Shown here: positions 1 through 10,223 of the stretch, piece by piece | How positions within the stretch are numbered: position 1 is the first letter of the stretch | How the letters are laid out: each line of letters starts with the position of its first letter | Assembly (NCBI GenBank): GCA_949752735.1 | Contig: OX457038.1 | Location: forward strand, 60,936,020 to 61,000,019 | Direction: 5' to 3' | DNA: 64,000 nucleotides | From: Lumbricus terrestris | Taxonomy: Eukaryota > Annelida > Clitellata > Crassiclitellata > Lumbricidae | Translations under genes and position numbers: made by a program | Notes under the pieces: generated by a model | The model's input: the letters and a program-made list of their open reading frames with translations, nothing else | The model's database searches: none | Told to the model about the DNA's origin: nothing

Positions 1-102
1 TAATTTATATTGACCGAGAAGATTTGTTAAATATTTTTTCGTTTCATTTGCATAATTTTCTTTACTGTAGGCCTAATAGGCTACTGTAGCCTAGGCCTGA
101 CA

Positions 103-389
103 CAGTGGCGGAGACCTGGGCGGAAAGTTGGGGGGGACGGACCGAAAAAATTCCATCTTTTGAGGGAAAAAATTCTGGTCATCCTTCGCCGCCAAAAAGT
201 TTATGACCTTTTTTAGTCATCCGGCCAAATCTCGAAAAAAATTCTGTTTTCGCCGCCAAAAAAGTTGACGACCTTTTTTTTTAGTCTTGACGCTCAACGA
301 TTGGGGGGGACAAATGCATGGGCCGTCCCCCCAACACCTCCATTGGGGAGACCGCCCTCCCCTGTCCCCCCCCGAGGTCTCCGCCCCTG
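103..389. mobile_element. hAT-type MITE with 8-bp target-site duplication
   Basis: The ends are inverted: CAGTGGCGGAGACC at the left and GGTCTCCGCCCCTG at the right. The flanks are GCCTGACA (95-102) and GCCTGACC (390-397), an 8-bp duplication with one mismatch. Eight-base duplications and CAG...CTG ends are typical of hAT transposons. The interior carries poly-G/poly-C and the word AAAAGTTGACGACC, which recurs in the copies at 13710-14087 and 26773-27085. No transposase is visible, so it is non-autonomous. Confidence 0.8.
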
Positions 390-600
390 GCCTGACCGCA
401 TTTGTAACCTGGAAAATTTCTGAAGTTCAATTTTATTTTTAAGCACGAATTTACAGTGTGGCACAGGGAGTCTGGACTCTGGAGAGGCAATGGAGTAGAA
501 TGCATTTGAATCATCACAAAATAGTGTTATAAATAACAAAAGGAATGATGCGTTTGGTGAGTCATTAATATAGCTTAAGAATAATAAGGGACCCAGATGG
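390..600. other. non-coding spacer
   Basis: Short AT-rich stretch between the first MITE and the satellite. I see no gene or repeat in it. Confidence 0.5.
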
Positions 601-2173
601 AAGCGAAGGCGCAGTTGGATCGAGGTGACCCGGAAGTTGGCGACGGCGAAGTTTTACAATGTATTTATATGCGACGTTTCATATGGATATCGAATATCGA
701 CGAATAAGTTCTTATAATCTATGGAGGCGACGGCGAAGACGCGACGAATGGATGCGACGGCGAAGTTAAGTTAACTCCGAAATTAGAGGCGACGGCGAAG
801 TTTTAGTTTTCCGCGATGTTAGATACCGAATAGTCTACGGATAGGCCTAGTTGGCAGTTGGAGTGGACGGCGAAGTTGGAAGAGACAACGAAGATGGAAA
901 CAACGGCAGGGTGAGAATTGCCGGGGGGATTGGGGGGTTTCGACCCCCCAGTCTTTCTTAGAGCCCCATGTTAAAGTATGTTTTTTACACCCCAATTCCA
1001 AGTGGATAATGGTCCAACCCCCCCCCCCAGTTATTTTTCCACAATTCTCACACTGAGCAACGGCGAAGATGGAACTGGCGACGAAGTAGCATACGACGGA
1101 GCAGTTCATGGTGATTTCGAAGTTGACGGCGACGACGGAGTCTTTCTTATCCGCAAGGATGGATGCGATGGTAAAGTTCAGGGCGACAGCGATCGGAGAG
1201 GCGACAACTAAGGTAGAAGTCGGAGTCGACTGCGAAGTTGGAATAAGCGGCGATGTGGGTGACGACGGGGAAATTGGAACGGACGACGAGGTGAATGTGA
1301 CAGCAAAGATGGAGCTTAGGCGAGGGATGCAGGCGATAACGAAACTGGTGACGTCGGAATTTGTGACGACGATTAAACTTTAGACGATGGCGAAGTTAAA
1401 AGCGATGTCAGAGGTCCGACGATGTATTTGTTTTTCGTACGACTATGAAGGCAACAGCGAAGATTGGAGTGACCATGGCACACATGCAGTTGGAGGTTAC
1501 TCCGAAGTTGAAGGCGATGGCAGAATTTCATTTATCCGTTAAGTTGGAGGCGACGATGAAGCTATAGAAGCGACGGCGTTGTTGGTGGCGGCAGCGAAGA
1601 CAAATATTATAAGCGATGGCGCAGTTGGAGCAGGATTCGAGGTTAAAGGATCGAGGCGGCTAAATTTTATTTCTCCTTGAAATTGGAATCGAATGTAAGG
1701 CTCGACGACGGCAAAATTTGAGGAAACAGCGAGATGGGAGCGACGGCGCAGTTTGCGTTGATTCCAAAGTTGTCGGCGACGGGGCAATTAATTATGCGTG
1801 ACGTTTGAGTCGACGATGAAGCTCCAATCGACGGCGAAGTTGGAAGCGACGGCGCATTTGGAGATGACTCAGAATTTGAAGGCGATTTCAACGTTGTATT
1901 TATCCGCTCGCGCTGGGAGACGACGATAAGACTGTTGGTGACGGCGATGTCTTTAGTTGTCCGTGACATTGAAGGGTACGACGAAGTTTGAGGCGATGGC
2001 GAAGTTGAATGTGACCCGATGTTTAAGGCGACGGCGAGGGCAACTGCGAAACCGTATTTATACGCGATGTAGGATGCGACGATGAGGCTGGAGACAGCGG
2101 CGATGTTGGAGGTGAATTCGAATTTGGCGGCGACGACGAAGTAAAGTTAACTTCGAGGCTGTCGGCGAAGGCG

Positions 2174-3655
2174 ATGTTAGAGGTCACTTCAAAGTTTGCA
2201 GCGACGGCGAATTTAGAGGTGACTTCGAAGTTGGCGCCGACGGCAAAGTTAGAGATGAATTCGAAGCTGTCGGCGACGGCGAAGTTAGAGGTGATTTGGA
2301 AGTTTGCGGTGACGGCGAAGTTAGAGGTGATTTGGAAGTTTGCGGTGACGGCGAAGTTAGAGGTGATTTGGAAGTTTGCGGTGACGGCGAAGTTAGAGGT
2401 TATTTGGAAGTTTGCGGTGACGGCGAAGTTAGAGGTGATTTGGAAGTTTGCGGTGACGGCGACGTTAGAGGTGATTTGGAAGTTTGCGGTGACGGCGAAT
2501 TTAGAGGTGACTTCGAAGTTGGCGTCGACGGCAAAGTTAGAGATGAATTCGAAACTGTCGGCGACGGCGAAGTTAGAGGTCACTTCGAAGTTTGCGGGGA
2601 CGGCGAAGTTAGAGGTGACTTCGAAGTTTGCAGCGACGGTGAAGTTAGAGGTGACTTCGAAGTTTGCGGTGACGGCGAAGTTAGAGGTCACTTCGAAGTT
2701 TGCGGGGACGGCGAAGTTAGAGGTGACTTCGAAGTTTGCGGCGACGGTGAAGTTAGAGGTGACTTGGAAGTTTGCGGTGACGGCGAAGTTAGAGGTCACT
2801 TCGAAGTTTGCGGCGACGGCGAAGTTAGAGGTCACTTCGAAGTTTGCGGGGACGGCGAAGTTAGAGGTGACTTCGAAGTTTGCGGCGACGGTGAAGTTAG
2901 AGGTGACTTGGAAGTTTGCGGTGACGGCGAAGTTAGAGGTCACTTCGAAGTTTGCGGGGACGGCGAAGTTAGAGGTGACTTGGAAGTTTGCGGTGACGGC
3001 GAAGTTAGAGGTGACTTGGAAGTTTGCGGCGACGGCGAATTTAGAGGTGACTTCGAAGTTTGTGGCGACGGCGAAGTTAGAGGTGACTTGGACGTTTGCG
3101 GTGACGGCGAAGTTAGAGGTGACTTGGAAGTTTGCGGCGACTGCGAAGTTAGAGGTCACTTCGAAGTTGGCGAGGACGGCGAAGTTAGAAGTGACTTCGA
3201 AGTTTGCGGCGACGGTGAAGTTAGAGGTGACTTGGAAGTTTGCGGTGACGGCGAAGTAAGAGGTCACTTCGAAGTTGGCGGGGACGGCGAAGTTAGAGGT
3301 GACTTCGAAGTTTGTGGCGACGGCGAAGTTAGAGGTGACTTGGACGTTTGCGGTGACGGCGAAGTTAGAGGTGACTTGGAAGTTTGCGGCGACTGCGAAG
3401 TTAGAGGTCACTTCAAAGTTTGCGGCGACGGCGAAGTTAGAGGTGACTTCGAAGTTTGCGGTGACGGCGAAGTTAGAGGTGACTTCGAAGTTTGCGGTGA
3501 CGGCGAAGTTAGAGGTGACTTCGAAGTTTGCGGCGACGGTGAAGTTAGAGGTGACTTGGAAGTTGGCGATGACGGCGAAGTTAGAGGTCACTTCGAAGTT
3601 TGCGGCGACGGCGAAGTTAGAGGTGACTTCGAAGTTGGTGATGACGGCGAAATTT
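2174..3655. repeat. 36-bp tandem array, about 41 units
   Basis: Regular head-to-tail array. The 36-bp unit is a dimer of two related 18-mers, GAAGTTAGAGGTGACTTC and GAAGTTTGCGGCGACGGC. The first half is an imperfect inverted repeat (GAAGT...ACTTC). Units differ by single substitutions (TTC/TTG, GGT/GGC/GGG) and keep the length exactly, so frames remain open: 453 codons on + (2296-3657) and 522 on - (2023-3591). The plus frame would give a 12-residue repeat like VRGDFEVCGDGE. Confidence 0.9.
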
Positions 3656-3835
3656 AATTCGACAACGAAGTTGAAATTGGCGACGAAGTTCGATGCGAAG
3701 GTTCAGTTTGAGGAGGATTCGAAGTTGAATGAGACGGCTACAGTGGATTTAACCGGAAGTTGCAGTCGACGGTGAGCCTGGAGGCGACGGCGAAATTGGA
3801 GGCGACAGCGAAGATGCGACGAATGGATGCGACGG
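3641..3835. repeat. non-array segment duplicated at 5872-6076
   Basis: About 195 bases following array 1 are nearly copied after array 2. They share the phrases TTTAATTCGACA, GGTTCAGTTTGAGGA and TTTAACCGGAAGTTGCAGTC. This implies block duplication of array plus flank, with an offset near 2231 bases. Confidence 0.8.
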
Positions 3836-4427
3836 CAAAGTTGGAGGCGATGGTGCTATTGGAGGCGACAACAAGATGAATGCGACAGCGCAGTTGGAGG
3901 TTATTCCGAAGTTGGAGGACAACGCCGAAATACTATTTATTCGCGACGTTCGATGCAATGTTGAGGCTAAAGGTAACGGCGAAATTGGAGGCAACAGCGA
4001 AAATGGATGGGATGACGCAATTGCAGAAGGATTCGAAGTCGAAGGCGACGATTCAATTTTATTTTTGCGCGACTTTAGTGGCGACGATGATCTCGAATTC
4101 TCGATGCAACAGCGAAGTTGGAGGCTACGGCGCAGTTCTTCGAATTGACTGTGGAGCTGAAGGCGATTTCGAAGTCGGCACTACTAGGCCCTACCGGTGA
4201 AATTAAATTCGACAGCGATGTTAGATATTGGCGACGAAGATGGATGCGATGGTGCAGTTGGAGGACGATTCGTGGTTACAGGAGACGGCTAAATTTTATT
4301 TAGCGTTGAAGTTGGAGATGAAGGTGTGAGGAACGAGGCTACGGCGAAATTTTAAAGCGACAGAGAAAAGCGACGAAATGATACGACGGGGCAGTTGAAA
4401 TGTGAGTCCGATGTTGGAGATGACGGC

Positions 4428-4770
4428 ACAATTTTATTTATTCATGGCTATGGAGGCGACGATGAACTCGACGCGACGGCGAAGGTGGATACGACAGCGA
4501 AGTTGTATTTATCCGCGATGTTAGACGAAGTTGGATGTGGCTTTCAAAGTTGGAAGAGACAGCGAAGATGGAGTTGACTCTGAAGTTGAAGGCAACGGCG
4601 AAATTTTATTTATTCATGGCTATGGAGGCGACGATGAACTCGACGCGACGGTGAAGATGGAGACGACAGCGAAGTTGTATTTATCCGCAATGTTAGACGA
4701 AGTTTGAGGCGGCTTTCGAAGTTGGAAGAGACAGTGAAGATGGAGTTGACTTGGAAGTTGAAGGCGATTC
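4428..4770. repeat. tandem duplication, about 172-bp unit, two copies
   Basis: Two adjacent copies share TTTATTTATTCATGGC, GATGAACTCGACGCGACGG and TGTATTTATCCGC. The phrase TTCATGGC is at 4441 and again at 4613, which sets the period. The copies differ by scattered substitutions. Confidence 0.75.
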
Positions 4771-5089
4771 GAAAGTTGTATTTAGCCGCTACCATGCATG
4801 CGACGATGAATCTCAAGGAGACGGCGATGTCTTAATTTTTCCGTGACATTGAAGGCTACGACGAAGTTTTAGACGACGAAGTTGGAAGAGACAACGAAGA
4901 TGGTAGCGACAGTGCAGTTACAGGTGTCTCCGATGTTGATGGAAACGACCATGTTTTGCTTATCCGCGATGTTGGAGGCGAAGCTGAAGACGGAGGCGTC
5001 TGTGAAGTTGGATGTGACTCCGATGTTGAAGGCGACGGCGATGGCAACGGCGAAGTTTTATTTATTCGCGATGCATGCAGGAGGCGACA

Positions 5090-5620
5090 ATGGTGACTTG
5101 GAAGTTTGCGGCGACGGCGAAGTTAGAGGTGACTTGGAAGTTTGCGGCGACGGCGAAGTTAGAGGTGACTTGGAAGTTTGCGGCGACGGTGAAGTTAGAG
5201 GTGACTTGGAAGTTTGCGGCGACCACGAAGTTAGAGGTGACTTGGAAGTTTGCGGCGACGGCGAAGTTAGAGGTGACTTGGAAGTTTGCGGCGACGGCGA
5301 AGTTAGAGGTGACTTGGAAGTTTGCGGCGACCGCGAAGTTAGAGGTGACTTGGAGGTTTGCGGCAACGGCGAAGTTAGAGGTGACCTCGAAGTTTGCGGC
5401 GACGGCGAAGTTAGAGGTGACTTGGAAGTTTGCGGCAACGGCGAAGTTAGAGGTGACTTGGAAGTTTGCGGCGATGGCGAAGTTACAGGTCACTTCGAAG
5501 TTTGCGGTGACGCCGAAGTTAGAGGGCACTTTGAAGTTTGCGGCGACGGCGAAGTTATATGTAACTCCGAAATTTGCGGCGACGGCGAAGTTGGAGGTGA
5601 TTTCGAAGTTGAAGGGCAAC
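5090..5620. repeat. 36-bp tandem array, about 15 units
   Basis: Second regular block with the same 36-bp dimer as the array at 2174-3655. The GACTTG variant of the first half predominates here, so this block was homogenised separately. Open frames again run through it on both strands (+ 4882-5670 and 5075-5632, - 5062-5619). Confidence 0.9.
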
Positions 5621-6147
5621 GCTGTAATATAATCGCGAAGTGTAGGATGCGAAGGCGTGTCTCGCGGTGATGGTAAAGTCGGAGAGGACAGTGAAATTTG
5701 AGACGATGGCGATATTGGAGGCGATTACAAAGGTGGATCCGACGTCGCTCGTAGTTGTAGGTGTCTCCGATGTTGAAGGGCGACGGCGAAGTATTATTTA
5801 TCCGCGACGTTGGAGGCGATTGTGAGGCTCGGAAGACGGCAGTTGGAAGTGACTTCGACGCCGCGGTTCGCGATGACGGCGAAATTTAATTCGACAGCGA
5901 AGTTGAAATTGGAGACGATGTTCGATGAGAAGGTTCAGTTTGAGGATGATTCGAAGTTGAATGAGACGGCTACATTGGATTTAACCGGAAGTTGCAGTCG
6001 ACGGTGAGCCTAGCGGCGACAGCTAAATTGGAAGCGACAGCGAAGATAGTTCAAGATGCGACGAATGGATGCGACGGCGATGTTTGAGTTGTCCTAGATG
6101 CCTAAGGCGACGATGAAGCTCGAAGCGACTGCAAAGTTGTGTGTATT

Positions 6148-6395
6148 CGCGACGCTTGAAGACTTTTTTAGTCATTTGGTATAAAAATTCCAAGAAATAT
6201 ACCAATTCCGCTATATAGTGAAAAAACTGATGACTTTTTACTCTTTCGGTCAAGATTTCACGAAAATCGCTATATGCATGGATGGACACCAACCCGGTTT
6301 CTTTTGGAGGTATGCGCCACATCACGATTTTTCCTGAGAGATCCAATAAGGGGGAACTTCCCCCCCCCCCAGAGACGTCTACATTAAACACCAAT
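6148..6395 (-). mobile_element. truncated MITE inside the satellite
   Basis: The right end (CAGAGACGTCTACATTAAACACC) is a diverged inverse copy of the left end of the complete element at 51628-52209. It is preceded by the same poly-C run. The left part has GACTTTTTTAGTCATTTGG, as in the hAT MITEs. No matching left terminal repeat or target duplication is visible, so this is a partial copy. Confidence 0.55.
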
Positions 6396-7111
6396 AATCA
6401 GTGTTTATCTGCGACGATGAAGCTATAGAGGCGTCGGCGAAGTTGAAGGCGACAATATCGAATATGGAGGCAACGGCGAATATACGACGAGTGGATACGA
6501 CGCCGATGTTGGAGTTGACTCCGAAGTTGAAGGCGACGGCGAAGTTGTATTTATCCAGGACGTCTGAGTCTGCGACGAAGTTTCAGGCAAAGGCGAAATT
6601 TAAGGCGATAACGAAGATGGATGACTGTGAAGCCAGAGGCGTCGGCGAAGTTGGAGGCGATAATATCGAACATGGAAGCGACGGCGCAATTGTCGATGAC
6701 GGCGAAATTTTATTCGACAGCGAAGGTGGAGGCGATAGCGACGATGGGGCTCGAGGTATCGGCGATTCGTCGATGTCTTTAGTTTTCCGTGACGTTGAGT
6801 TGACGGTGACGGCGAAGTTGAATTCGTAATTGACGTTGGAATTGGCGTCGATATTGAAGGCGACGGCGCCGTTGGAGGTGACTTTGAAGTTGAAGCGTTG
6901 AAGGTGACGTCGCAATTGTATTTAGGCTATCCGCGATGTTTGAAGCGACAATGAGGTTCAAGGTGTCGGCGATGTCTTTTTTTTTCGTCGACGTTGAAGG
7001 CTACGACGGAGGCGGATGAGGAATTTTCGAAACGGAGAGGCTGGAGCCTGGAGGCAGTAGCGGGATCAATGACGATAGCAATTTCGTCGACGGCGTAATT
7101 GTAATTTGTAA

Positions 7112-7203
7112 GTTGCTCACCATCATGATCATCATGATCATCATCATCATCATCATCATCATTAGCAGCATCATCATCATTATCATCATCATCATCATCA
7201 TTA
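7112..7203. repeat. (ATC)n microsatellite
   Basis: Runs of ATC/TCA with interruptions (AGCAGC, ATT). It accounts for short poly-Ile, poly-Met and poly-Asp open frames here, which are not genes. Confidence 0.9.
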
Positions 7204-7575
7204 GCAACAGCAGCAACATCGTCGTGGAATATGAATTGACTTGGGTTGTTTTTAGGCACGTTGTTTTACTGAAAGTCATCCTGCCACATATGTTCTACAG
7301 TCGCCGTCCATTCAGTGTCCTTGCAACAATGCAATATATTTGAGTTTGTTTGTGAGCAGCATTATTTTAATTTGTAAAGATTCAATTAGAATTTCATAAT
7401 AATATTGTCAGTCTGATTTTTTATGTTGTCCACCTAAGCTAGGCTACTGCGACATGTTTCTCCACATCATTGTGCACATCTAGGCTAATTAGTCTCAGTG
7501 ATTCGAGATGACTGGAATTTGGTGGAGAGGTACGCAAGTAAATGATCTCGCTTAGGCCTATGTCACTATAGGCTA

Positions 7576-8826
7576 GGGTGACCATACGTCCCGGTTTTCC
7601 GGGACATGTCCCGGTTTTTTTGTGGAGCGTCCCGGTGTCCCGACGATTTAGGCAAAAGTGCAAAATTGTCCCGGTTTTTGACCAGAAGGAAACTTGTATA
7701 TTGAAAACGCCAGTTTTATGTAAATGATAGAGCAAAGTGAAGTTTGTAACCAAAAAATAAATAGTAACGAAAGAGAAGTTGTCAATTTATATGGAGTTTT
7801 ATATTACATCTTTAGGCCTATAGTAATTAGGCTATTGAGTTTAGTTAACAGATTTTAAGAATAATTATCAGGGCGTAACGAGAAAGTTTTCATAATACAA
7901 TTTTAGCGGCGGCACCAGATCCAGGCTATATCGATTTCGGCAGGTCGCATCAAGGTCGTAATGCCCGGATTTAGACAACAGTAGGCCTATACTCTTGTCA
8001 GCATTGGAATAGGTTTTTTCAAATGGCAACTTAAATGCTGTCAGTGTAAAAGTTGAAATTTTAAGAAATTCTTATGGTAGGGCACATACCCATTACCCTC
8101 CCAATACTCCTTTTCTGCTCGTTTGTTCCCCAGAAACCTAAAATCTTTCTCTGGACTAGATTACACTCTAAACGCCGAATGAGAGAGTGTTATCAATATT
8201 GTGAAAGAGGCTGCACTCGGTGCACTGACGAGTGACGACTAGAGCACGTTAATTGGAGATTTCTACACTCAGCATAAAATTTAACTGTGATTACACCTGC
8301 ATCGATAGGCCTATGTTCGAAAAGCGTTCGCAGAACAGAGCTAAACTAAAAAAATCATTATTTAGAGAAATATCAGTAACTTTGAACTGCGTAAAAGTAT
8401 TCAGTGCCGGTATAAGCTTAGTATAAGCAACACTAGCTTACTTTGAACCGCTGACTAGAGTATCCTATAGGACTTGGTAGTGGCGTAGCCAGGAATTTAT
8501 GATGGGGGGAGGGTGGTATGGCCTGACCGGATGCCCTTCCTGACACCAACCCAACAGTATTGCAGTAAATAAAAATAAAGTAACAAAGGGGTTAAAGTAA
8601 GAAAAACAATTGCTACTATATACAAACAATTTTTTCTTTCCTTATTTAAGTGGATAAATAACCTTTTTAAAAACTTTTCCTAAGCCAATGGGGGGTTTGA
8701 CCCTTAAGTCCCTTGTCTACGTCACTGGGACTAGGTTTTCGTATACGCCTGTAGTCCTGTATTTAAGAAATTACAACTATTTTCCTAAAAGTGTCCCGGT
8801 TTTTGATGGTCAGAAAATGGTCACCC
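7576..8826. mobile_element. TA-flanked non-autonomous DNA transposon, interrupted by a hAT MITE
   Basis: The ends are GGGTGACCAT and ATGGTCACCC, each flanked by TA (7574-7575, 8827-8828). A subterminal word TGTCCCGGTTTTT is near both ends (about 7600-7680 and 8790-8806) in the same orientation. No transposase frame is visible in the 1.25 kb. A TA duplication fits Tc1/mariner-type insertion, but the superfamily is inferred only from the flank. Confidence 0.65.
8478..8727. mobile_element. hAT-type MITE nested in the 7576-8826 element
   Basis: Left end TAGTGGCGTAGCC (first base apparently mutated from C) and right end GTCTACGTCACTG are inverted. The flanks GGACTTGG (8470-8477) and GGACTAGG (8728-8735) are an 8-bp duplication with one mismatch. 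The interior contains a poly-G tract and no coding sequence. Confidence 0.75.
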
Positions 8827-8828
8827 TA

Positions 8829-10219
8829 CTATTATAGGCCTATGCAACACAAATAAAGACGTCTCCCCAATAGGCTAAAGACTCGATGAACTTTATCTCA
8901 AGCATGTTATTTAAAAACGTGTAATAACAATCTCAACCACAAGAACTAAGCAGCCAATTGTGCCAATGTAAACCTACAGAGTTTTCTGGGTTTTTAAATA
9001 TAAATTAAACGAAAATACGTACTATACTTACTTACTATTACGGCGGAACTATAACAATTATATAAATTCACCGTCTTTGTTTACATCATGGCCGATTGTT
9101 TACAAACTATCAAATTTATATAGCGCTACTCTATATTCAGTGGTCGCTCCGGGACCTGCTTTTATCTTCCCATCTCAGCCCTAAATTTAATTTTTTTAAA
9201 TTTCTGAATGCATAGTTATTAAATAAGCGACTAAAATAACATAAAATCTCGGCACGAAAATAAATGTTTGTTTCCAAATTAACATTCACAAACTTTGAAA
9301 AGGATATTTTTAAAGGCCTACATTGAATTAGATGAAGTTGGAATAAGTCTCATATATTATTATTATTGAAAGCTAACTATTCCTGATATTATATTATTTA
9401 TCCTGATAAATATTATTACCGATTTAAATAATTAACTTACTGCACACCGTGCTGATACTGATTACGCTACTCTTGGTTATAGCCATTTCCGGTGTTGTTC
9501 GAAAGGGAAAGGCCGATAAAAGTTGTTGTTTGCTAGGAAATCGTCTACATAAAATTTTGTCCACAGTTTTGACTACAAAGCTTTCAAGTACGGTAATTTA
9601 TGTTGATATGAATTTCAAAAAGTGTTAGCCGTGTTACATATTGTCTGACATAAATATCAGCTGTTTCTGAGATTAAGATTAGCTAGTGATTAGTATCGGA
9701 CGACTCGGCCTTAACAAAGACGAGTGGCTTACTTTACTTTCCAGTACATGCGGTTATTTTTGCATTGTGTATGTTGTCGTCAAGTGTTTTTTTGCTATTT
9801 AAGATTCTAAATAGAACAGTGATGTTTGGTTGCGTCCCATCGCCACTGCGTTCCCGTGTTCCAATGCGAATTGGGATTCTTCTATACTGTGTATATCATC
9901 CTGTGAATGAGTATCATGACATTTTCTATATATCATAGCGAATAAAGCCAATCTGTAATCGCCCCATTTAACTTAGAATTGCCAGTAAAATATAGCGCTT
10001 TTTAAGTTTTAAGATCAAAATGTTGGCGAATCAGTGTAGCTTTTGTAGTTTTCTTTTAAAAATTTTCTTTGTAGTTATTCTAAAGCAATCTCTGGCGAAC
10101 ATCTGCTGTTCTACCATGTACATTAAACATTTGAAATTTATGGAAGACCATTCTTCGTCATCTGCCAAAAATTGGAAATTCTGATTGTGCTGCAGACTTT
10201 TACACTGTTTCATTTGCAG
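8829..10219. other. upstream region of GID8, no gene seen
   Basis: AT-rich sequence with several AGGCCTA words. It should contain the GID8 promoter and a non-coding first exon, because the first coding exon is preceded by a clear splice acceptor. I cannot place the transcription start. Confidence 0.5.
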
Positions 10220-10223
10220 AGAA

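Larger units (their letters stand above)
600..7030. repeat. degenerate satellite domain based on an 18-bp word
   Basis: The domain is made of diverged copies of an 18-bp word close to GAAGTTGGAGGCGACGGC. Longer phrases recur inside it. One resembles TATTTATCCGCGATGTT (near 1895, 2050, 3930, 4505, 4677, 4955, 5053, 5795, 6545, 6915). Another resembles GGCGATGTCTTTAGTTTTCC (near 1946, 4828, 6768, 6970). These show an older, longer repeat unit of a few hundred bases. It is broken at about 6148-6395 by a transposon remnant. Many frames stay open on both strands because the unit is a multiple of three and rarely forms stop codons. I see no splice signals or conserved protein domain, so I read it as satellite DNA rather than coding sequence. 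Confidence 0.8.

Noticed and set aside
2174..3655. CRISPR-like appearance of 36-bp repeats
   Set aside because: Units are directly contiguous with no unique spacers, and the sequence is animal.
2023..3657. Long open frames of 361-522 codons on both strands
   Set aside because: They are tandem-repeat translations. Overlapping frames on both strands stay open because the 36-bp unit lacks stops. No domain, splice context or start signal supports a gene.
7001..7343. Poly-Met, poly-Asp and poly-Ile open frames
   Set aside because: Products of the (ATC)n microsatellite.
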